Shown here: positions 56,680 to 64,000 of the stretch, piece after piece
How the letters are laid out: each line of letters starts with the position of its first letter
Position numbering within the stretch: position 1 is the first letter of the stretch
Source: Echinometra lucunter
Taxonomy: Eukaryota > Echinodermata > Echinoidea > Camarodonta > Echinometridae
NCBI GenBank assembly: GCA_029962745.1
Contig: CM057161.1
Location: 11,110,369-11,174,368 of the forward strand
Reading direction: 5' to 3'
Length of the DNA: 64,000 nucleotides
Notes under the pieces: model-generated
Database searches by the model: none
The model's input: the letters and a program-made list of their open reading frames with translations, nothing else
Told to the model about the DNA's origin: nothing
Translations under genes and position numbers: made by a program

Positions 56680-56885
56680 AATCTCCCGTCTGACACTTGA
56701 TCTGCTACAGACTCTAGAGGAAGTTGGTGGGGGTGGCAAGCCGCTGTCGCCGCGACGACAGGGTTTGTTGTTAGAGCTTTAGCGGGCAGCACGGCTCGGG
56801 ATAAGGTCCTAACTCGCCTCAGATGGGACCGGGGATTTGGCGGATCTAACCGGTAGAGTGCTCCCTCGCTGGTGAGCAGGGAGGG
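56680..56885. other. GC-rich, exon-like island of unknown role
   Basis: Locally GC- and CpG-rich compared with its surroundings. On the minus strand an open frame (SEGALYRLDPPNPRSHLRRV; KALTTNPVVAATAACHPHQL) follows a good acceptor (CTCCCTGCTCACCAG at 56,873-56,887), but no donor in the phase required by the 56,136 exon was found. It could be an alternative first exon, a promoter-proximal segment or a repeat fragment. Confidence 0.25.
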
Positions 56886-57539
56886 AGGATTCGATATGGC
56901 ATTCAGTCCTCATTAGATCAAGAGGAGGAAGAAACACACAAGGGTGTGGGTGTCATAAGGTAGTGACTACATAACATAATCATTCAAAAGAAAAGATATG
57001 GCACAGGAATACATGTCTGCATGTAGCTCCTGGTCTACTACAAATGCAAAGTTGCAATGTTTCAATTAACTGCAAGTCATTAAAATCTTTACATTCGACC
57101 ATCTGGAAATATAAATGGTAACATTGTTATCACAGCATTCTAAGGCATTGCAATCTTGGGCATAAAATCCCCACTGGCAATACAAGAAATGTGCCAATGT
57201 ACCATTCCTCCAAAATTAAAGCTTCTGGCCCAGGATCTCCTTATGCCTTACCAAGTTTGTGAGCACTTGAGTAGGTGGATATACCAGTGCATTAAGACAT
57301 CATCATTGTCATTATGTGTGCTGCTAACTGCATGAATCACTCTAATGCTCTAAATGCCTGAAGAGTATAATGAAATGTAGCAAGAATTAATAGACCAGAT
57401 CAAACAAAGTGTCAGTATGAATCCTATGATTTACCATCGAGATGCCAGTTATAAAAGACAAGAAATGGGAAGTCATAAACAGAGGAATCTTCCACCATTT
57501 ACTAATGGATATAAAGCGTTCTGGATATAAGCAGCATAT

Positions 57540-57775
57540 AAACAATTCTGTACATCATATATGGATTTGAGACCTTTCCGCAGAGCTGAAGGCGCAAAAG
57601 AGGGGCTTCATGGATGCCTGAACTTCAAGGTAATGGACATCTATCGTGAAAAGCGATATACCCTGTATTTAGGCAGGATAACACAGGCCTTAGAGAAGCA
57701 AGTTCATTAGAAGAAGCTAAATAAACTTGCAGGATCATTCGGAAGGGGAAGGGGACCCTAGTTAGGTGTCTGGAG
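57540..57775. other. Possible decayed retroelement fragment
   Basis: Non-AT-rich stretch whose broken frames (for example REKRYTLYLGRITQALEKQV) are reminiscent of reverse-transcriptase C-terminal regions, but similarity is too weak to name. No boundaries seen. Confidence 0.2.
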
Positions 57776-59411
57776 ATGCTAAACTGTCGTAACAATGTGG
57801 GTTGGTAGTGAGTGATTCAAATAATGAAGCTTACTGTAATTGCTGAAGTATTTACTAATACACAAGCAAAACATATTCTGCTTTTTGTACAGGAGGGATG
57901 TTCTAATGTATTTTCCCCCATTCTGAACAAAAACAAAACAAAAAACTAATGCAAAAATTGAAATAATAATAGAAAGGAAGAAAGGAGAAAAAGATTGGGG
58001 AAAACTGCAACAACAACAAAAAGTCTGATGGTAAAACAAGGACAAATTGATAACCAGGTTATAAAACCAATCAGGTATCGGAAGACAGAAAAAGTAAAGC
58101 ATAGAAAATTGAGAAGGAAAGAGACTTGCAGTGAAAATGGAAAAGATTAGTTAGAAAAAAAAGGAAAAATGAGGGATTCATGTTAGCCTTCATGTTCTTT
58201 GTTTCAAGTTGTTGAACCCTTGGAAAAACAGTTAAAAAAGCCAGCATCCCACACCAAAACCCCTTATCCCCTTTGCTTTCGACCGATACCCACCTGATAG
58301 AGAATAACAACCCAACACCTAAATCCTTGTAGCTTGAAGTTAGCTTCTGTAGGATTGCCCAAAACTTGTTTTTAAACATTTCACAACTTTTCTCTTTTGT
58401 CATCGGTGCCGTAGTCGCACCGAACACCTGTCTGGATCTATCGTAGGTGTGAGGCTTGAGGCCATACATGTACATCAACAAGATGCTGGACTGCTACATG
58501 TCAAAAAGTGGCAGTTATGGAGGTCATTTCATACCACTTCACCACATATAACGACCACAGTTTTCAGAGAACCCTTCTGGTATAAACATTCCATTTCACA
58601 CACAGTTATTTTTCGTATTCTTAATTACTGAATAGCAAACTGGGAAGCTTGGTCTTTCCTCCATTTCTTACAGATATTCACAAGTCTTCTTCATGTCTCA
58701 TGTGCACTGAGGAACCAGAGATATTGCTTAAAGTTGAAATCATTCATAATCATATAAAGGGCACTTAATATACAAATGTAGATAGATTTCAATTCTTATG
58801 AAGTCCTAATCATATATCAATAATATCCCAAGCTTTAAATGAATGCATTTAAAGAGATTGTGATCACTCATTTCAAATATCTCAGAAAGGTCTAAATACA
58901 TGTACATGATACCATTCTCATCCCAATACACCTATTAAGTACTAATAATTTTGGCAGTACGTCCTACTTGACAGCTAAATTGGGGGAATTTAGGTTTGCA
59001 TTTTCTTTCTTAGTCATAGTCAGAGACAAATCAATCAAAATTGACAGCATTTACAGACAATACTATCAAACAACAATTAATAACCATAGAAAGTTTTTTT
59101 TAAGTAAAAAACCTCAAAGAAGATTCATAGCATATTGTCCTATTTTGTTGCCATTGTGATGATAATACAGTACGCTTTATTTCATTCAAAAGTCAGCCAC
59201 GATATTTGTGTAGCCAATTGTCTGTGATGATGGCCGATTTCATAGTTCATGCTCGCATGGCCATGTTGAAAAGAGCCGAATTCAAGCGTGCCTGAAAACC
59301 CATTTAGCTTCACAACTGGAACACATGGAAGCAATATCACTATATTTCTTTAACTTCTAGGCCTCCTTCTGATATTCGATGTTTTCGACAAAAACTCTCT
59401 TCTAATCTTGT

Positions 59412-59893
59412 TCTTTTGTTGAAAATTACCAAAATTAAATAGTAATAAACATGATCCATATTTAGTTAGCAATCATCCTATGAAATAAACATACCAATCA
59501 ACAAAAGATTTTATTCATAAAATTAATTTGTCAAAATTTCTGAGTGTGAGCTGTGAAAACTTTGATCTTTTGTGCAAATTTAAGGACTTTCCTGGTAGCA
59601 TACTGTGATTTAGTGATTGATTAGCCAACATTGGGAAAGAATATTGTTAAGTAACATAATTTTCATGTTCATGATTTTTCTCATAATCCTCAAGTGGTGT
59701 TTTTTTTCACTACCATTCAAACTTATTCTCTTTGGATGTAACTTACCAATTAAAACCCTCCCCTACCCTCATACTTTTGTTGAACATCAGCGAAATGAAA
59801 TAGTAACAAACATGATCCATCTTTAGTTATCAATCATCAGTATGAAATAAACATACCAATTAATAAAAGATTTTATTCATAAAATTAATTTGT
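59412..59893. repeat. Direct duplication of ~125 bp, 360 bp apart
   Basis: 59,412-59,537 and 59,772-59,893 share CTTTTGTTGAA..AAATAGTAA.AAACATGATCCAT.TTTAGTTA.CAATCATC..TATGAAATAAACATACCAAT..A and the following AAAGATTTTATTCATAAAAT tract. A local segmental duplication or two copies of one repeat; no terminal structure recognised. Confidence 0.7.
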
Positions 59894-60687
59894 CATTCAT
59901 AAAATTTACTTGTCATTTTCTGTAGATGTAACTTTCCATTTCATTTCAACAAAAATCAGTAAAAAAAAAAAAAAAAAAGAAGAAGAAAAGAAAAGAAAAA
60001 GGGCGGGATATACAAAGTGGATGGAAAGATATTAAGTATTGTTTCCATAACTTAATTTTTTATCAAAATGGACTTTTAGTTCTATCTATTTAAAACAGCC
60101 ATAAATATGGCAGCAATCTTGAGATGCATACACCTTTTCTGCTAGCAAAATAACCCAAACAAGACTGCATTTATTGAAAAGGAGGAGATGCCAGGGGGCT
60201 TAACATCAGATCTTGATTTGTACCATGTAACTTCTGATTCCTCACAATCTAAAGTGCACCCATCACGGAGATTTCACCTTGTATAAACATCCCAAACAAG
60301 CAACTTTTCTCCCTCTACCATAATCTCGCATCATGTTTTTGACAAGTATGAGGTGGGAGTATTTGGCATTGCCGAGGGCGATATGAGTAGGTAAGGCCGA
60401 GAGGATTAGAAGCAGACTAGAGAAGGGAGATGGACCCGCTGATGAGTCACCGTGGCGACAGGGACTGGACTGCATCAAGGAAGGATCACCAGGCCAGGAT
60501 GGATTAGCCCACATCTTCCAAAGAAAATCTACATTTTTGATTTTCTACAAAATTAAAAATTCGCCTCTCTCGCTCTACATGTAGATGCAATCAATTTGAG
60601 ATTCCATTACAATTATACTAGCATCATCTACATGTATCAAAAAATTGAAGAAAATAATGGGAGGGGGGCTAGGGGATTGTGCATTAC

Positions 60688-60748
60688 CAATGCTGAGCAC
60701 TACATTTTCAAAGGTAGGGAAATCAGAATTCCTTTTCACTGCCTTTAT
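60688..60748 (-). CDS. TENM: Candidate upstream teneurin exon
   Basis: 61 nt with acceptor TATTCTCAG and donor ATTG|GTAATG. It reads IKAVKRNSDFPTFENVVLSI and ends in phase 1 with G, exactly what the exon at 56,136 needs (completing a GGT codon before KERPSD). It is not recognisable by sequence similarity, so the case rests on phase, splice sites and an open frame only; an ATG exon would still lie farther upstream. Confidence 0.35.
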
Positions 60749-62471
60749 CTGAGAATAAGCAAAATACAAAAGTAAAAACAAACTAGCACATTTGTCATTT
60801 TTTACAGAAACCTTTATCTTGAGTAAATCAAAATTGATGGTAGAAATAACTGTCTCATGTGTGACAAACTGCTATGCAAAACAGAAAGCCATGCAAATTA
60901 TACCTTTTTCAAATACAATCCAACCAGCCAGCTCTGGTTGTCCATCTCGAAGACGAAAATAGGGCTTTCTTATAAGAGATCCGCCTTGCCTTTCTGTCTG
61001 ATGTACTTCCATTGTAAATCTGTTCTCCACACCTTTGAAAAATCACACTCCTCTTCTAATTGAAAATGCAAATATGTTCCATTTATAAATCCTTCAGTCT
61101 TGATTATTCCTTTGAAAAGACAGTAATCCAATGGTGAAACTATCCACGCACTTTTTATCACAATTACCAGTACACCATTTTCCTGTATGACTATGGTACA
61201 GACATCATTCCTGTCACAATTACGAACTGAAGGTTCTTCTTAGAAACTCCTTGAAGCGATGCCAGCAAGGATGTAAATAAATAAATGTTCCATTGTCACT
61301 GTGACATGACTGTGAAACAAGTCAAACTCTAGTTGTTACAAACAAAGGAGAAACTATTTCTTGTTCTACCACAAATTACGCAAGGCAAGGCGTGGGGGAG
61401 TCACTATGACGTAGCGTGAGAAAAAAACAAAATAGCGGCAACATGAATGTGTCCCTGCTCTTCTCTAGGTCCAAAATGCCGTAACAGAATGTCCTCTGCC
61501 TGGTGTCAGAGGCATTTCAGGTAACCCAAGTGTGATGTTTACATAAGAGCTGGACTATGAATGTGCAGTGGTGAACACAGAACAGACCAGCAGTTAGAAC
61601 AAGTCAACGCAACAATAGACAAGCTGGTACTGCGAACAAAGTTATGACCTCCCCGCTAATTAAAGCACAATAAAGGCTACCCCTACAGCACTGTGTGGAG
61701 AAAGAGAAGACCAAAGCAAACAGAGAGAGAGAGAGATACATATCAAAACACCCCCAAATTGGAAGTTAGGATTAGAATCAGGAGAATCCTCAACAAAGAA
61801 AAGCAAGATGCTGGTATTTTGCTTTTGTGTTTCCATGTCAGGGCTAGTCAATCAGTAATCTCCTGTCTGTATGTTCTCAGGATTAAACTTTACTAACATT
61901 ATTGAAGAAGGAAGAGAGAGAGAGAGGTTAAGCCCCTGCAGTTGTGCAAAGATGTTCCCAGATCCTAGCCCCTGATAGGGGAGTCAGGTCAGATAAATCA
62001 ACAGGGAGACAGCTAAATCATTAACAAAACTTCCACCAAATTTGTATGCATAATGCAAATATTGGGATCTATTTGGAGGGCCTTCAACAGATAGTAATAC
62101 TGGCTAATTGCTTCATGCTTTGTATTTTGTATCTTCTAACCATAATCTTATTCCCATCCTGTTAAACTTTAATTTTATTTCAAGTATCCCGTGTCTCATG
62201 TGTCTTCTTTGGACATGAGAAAGAGCTATACCTCAGATCTTTTTTTTTCTCATATGTTGTTGCATTCTCCCCTAAATATTTTTAATTTTCAGTGAATTTC
62301 TTTTGAACAAGTCTTTGCCTCACCAAATTTGTTTGCTTTTTTGAGGGACAGGTATATAACTTTTTAAATCGAATCATTCTCTTCCTCTATGTTTCTTTCT
62401 TTCTTTCTTTCTACATCTTCATCTCTTTTTTTTCAACCTCTCTATTTCTCTCTTCATAGTTTTACAACTGT

Positions 62472-62509
<38 letters not shown>

Positions 62510-64000
62510 ACTACAAAAAATCACTGCATAGCTGCGAACACCTCCTTTCCCCTCTAATTTAATTTGCATGTTTTGTCTTCTGTCTATTTTCTAAGAAAAA
62601 GAATAGTAATAGTAGAAATGTTGGGCATGGAATAAATTCTGCATCAAGCATTTCTTAAACTCTGTTAATTCCAGTCTGCCATCTTCACATATTTCCTAGT
62701 AATAATAATAATACATCCCCCTCACAAAAATATCTTTGGCCCCCTCACAAAAATATCTTTGGCTCCCACAATGCTCTCCCATGCCTGTCCATCAAACTTC
62801 CCCATCTGTCAACGCATGTCATCATAGTACAGTTTTCATTGGTTCCTGAATGCTCAGGTCTTCATAATCATTCCCCATTGAGACATGAAGAAATTTGTTC
62901 TCCTCCCCCCCCCCTCCTCCTCCAACACACACTTCCTTCTCTTTCTCCCTCTCTCTCTTTCTCCAATTTTCTACTTTCTTTACTCTCTCTCTCTCTTTCT
63001 CTCAATCTCGCCCACTTGTCAATCTCCCACTCTCCTCTTTTTAAATCCTTGCTTTCATTGACGTTACTGTTTTACCTCATTTCATCTTCTTTATTTCGCA
63101 CCCTTTGTTCTCTAATCCTTTGTCCTTTTACGGTATCTTTCTCACACCTTTTTTCTCATCTTCTTCTTCCCAGGTCTACAATAATTTCTTCTAGTTCGAC
63201 CAGTTCTACCTGACAACCACAAGAATTTACAGAGAAAATGAATACCCCCCTTCTCTCCGTCTCTTTTTCTCTCATTTTAACATGTTTTAAACTCCCTTTT
63301 AATAATTTCTATTCTTCTTTTTCACCTAAATTATCTGTTTCTCCTCTCTCTCTTTCTCTCCTGTCCATATTTCTTGTCTATGTTCCTCTTGGTCTAGTTC
63401 TCTAACTTCCTGTCCACCCTACCATTCTATTTCAACCTATCACCACTGCCCAACAATTAGCAAGTAATCTCCTCTCTCTATTTACACCACTGTAAAATAT
63501 TTACTTGGGCTTGCTGATTGTTGTTTTGCTAATTTCTTTCCGACTCTAACATGATTGACATAGTGCAACAACCCCGTGAGCTAACTGAATAAATACAAAA
63601 GATCCTTCTTTTCAACGGAATCAATTATCTCTTGTATAATTAGAAGTCTGACTCAATTAAGCCATCACGCCTGATAAATTATTGCTTCTGTTTGCTTTAG
63701 AATCCGCATAGATGGGCCTTCCCACTATCCTAACCTACTGTGTTCTGCCACGGAAGTTTGCTTTTGTAAATACCAGGAACAAGAGAATTGCAATTCACTC
63801 GACTACAACCATATAAATATATTTTCTGCCTCTGAATGAAAACATAATTCTATATTGCTAAAATATATGTGTGATTGAGTGATGTAGAAGGAAATGTTCG
63901 CATAGTTTTCATTATTCTCCACAAAATGCTTTCTTCATGTCAACAACCTTAATTGGCATTCAAAGTGTAAGACTTGACATTTTTTTAATTTCTTTTCTTT
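60749..64000. other. Gene-free flank with simple repeats
   Basis: AT-rich and CT-rich sequence with (GA)n at about 61,720 and 61,915, (CT)n at about 62,478-62,508 and pyrimidine-rich stretches from 62,930 to 63,380. A 24-bp tandem duplication (CCCTCACAAAAATATCTTTG) occurs at about 62,718-62,765. No convincing exon; the teneurin start exon and promoter may lie here or beyond the window. Confidence 0.5.

Larger units (their letters stand above)
56137..60687 (-). other. Long 5' teneurin intron, mostly featureless
   Basis: AT-rich. Apart from the GC-rich island at 56,680, the weak retroelement-like stretch at 57,540 and the direct duplication at 59,412/59,772, I see no gene, RNA or bounded element. 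The 136-residue frame at 58,071-58,481 has no recognised domain. Confidence 0.55.
29900..60748 (-). other. TENM: Teneurin gene span (27 assigned exons plus one candidate)
   Basis: Single-pass type II transmembrane adhesion protein of the teneurin/Ten-m family. It acts at the cell surface in axon guidance, synaptic matching and tissue morphogenesis, and binds latrophilins and other teneurins in vertebrates. Exon phases were checked end to end: the assigned exons total about 8.2 kb coding, about 2,740 residues, against 2,700-2,800 for the family. Domain order follows the family: cytoplasmic tail, TM, EGF repeats, Cys-rich/TTR/FN-plug, NHL, YD shell, linker, Tox-GHH-type end. The initiating exon is unidentified. 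Introns other than those listed separately contain only AT-rich sequence. Confidence 0.96.

Noticed and set aside
57240..57300. Candidate first exon with donor TTG|GTAAGG at about 57,250 and a short ATG frame
   Set aside because: The frame from its ATG ends in phase 2, incompatible with the phase-1 exon at 56,136.
58071..58481. 136-residue minus-strand frame as candidate teneurin first exon
   Set aside because: No similarity to teneurin N-termini, hydrophobic low-complexity end, no phase-1 donor seen.

Overview
The window is animal nuclear DNA: long introns with GT..AG boundaries, AT-rich intergenic sequence, abundant microsatellites and many short inverted-repeat transposons. The repeat families (palindromic elements carrying a TTTCAT..ATGAAA pair, hAT-like elements with GCGAGCGAAGCGAGC internal motifs, TTAA-flanked MITEs) together with the gene content point to a marine deuterostome, most likely a sea urchin such as Strongylocentrotus. 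The species call is inference; the sequence itself does not fix it.

Left part (1-17,081, + strand): two tandem fatty-acid-hydroxylase-superfamily genes of the FAXDC2 type. The first (exons 930-4,498) has lost its 5' exons to the window edge. The second (9,878-15,410) is complete in six coding exons giving 330 residues. Both carry the three histidine boxes of membrane di-iron hydroxylases and have identical internal exon lengths (119, 209, 273 nt), so they are a tandem duplicate. The second copy has a shifted, shorter C-terminus. The space between and after them is filled by transposon remnants and simple repeats.

Right part (17,082 to at least 56,136 and probably 60,748, - strand): one very large teneurin (Ten-m/TENM) gene, convergent with the FAXDC2 pair. 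I assign 27 exons with compatible phases, about 8.2 kb of coding sequence or about 2,740 residues. They cover the cytoplasmic tail, one transmembrane helix, six EGF repeats, the Cys-rich/TTR/FN-plug region, the NHL propeller, the YD-repeat shell with its Rhs-like core, and a C-terminal Tox-GHH/TCAP-type region. A further upstream exon is proposed at 60,688-60,748. The start codon was not found.

The 3' end of teneurin appears twice. Bases 17,085-25,000 and 25,501-33,532 are near-identical copies separated by exactly 500 N. The distal copy continues into the rest of the gene and has open frames. The proximal copy carries about ten small indels that break every long frame. The simplest reading is an unmerged haplotype or overlapping contig end, so the true locus probably has one set of last exons.

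I found no convincing undescribed system. The most useful observations are the assembly duplication and its cause, the six-EGF teneurin with only one odd-cysteine repeat, an intronic minisatellite that looks seeded by its neighbouring exon, a trimeric tRNA-derived SINE array, and several well-bounded MITEs with target-site duplications.
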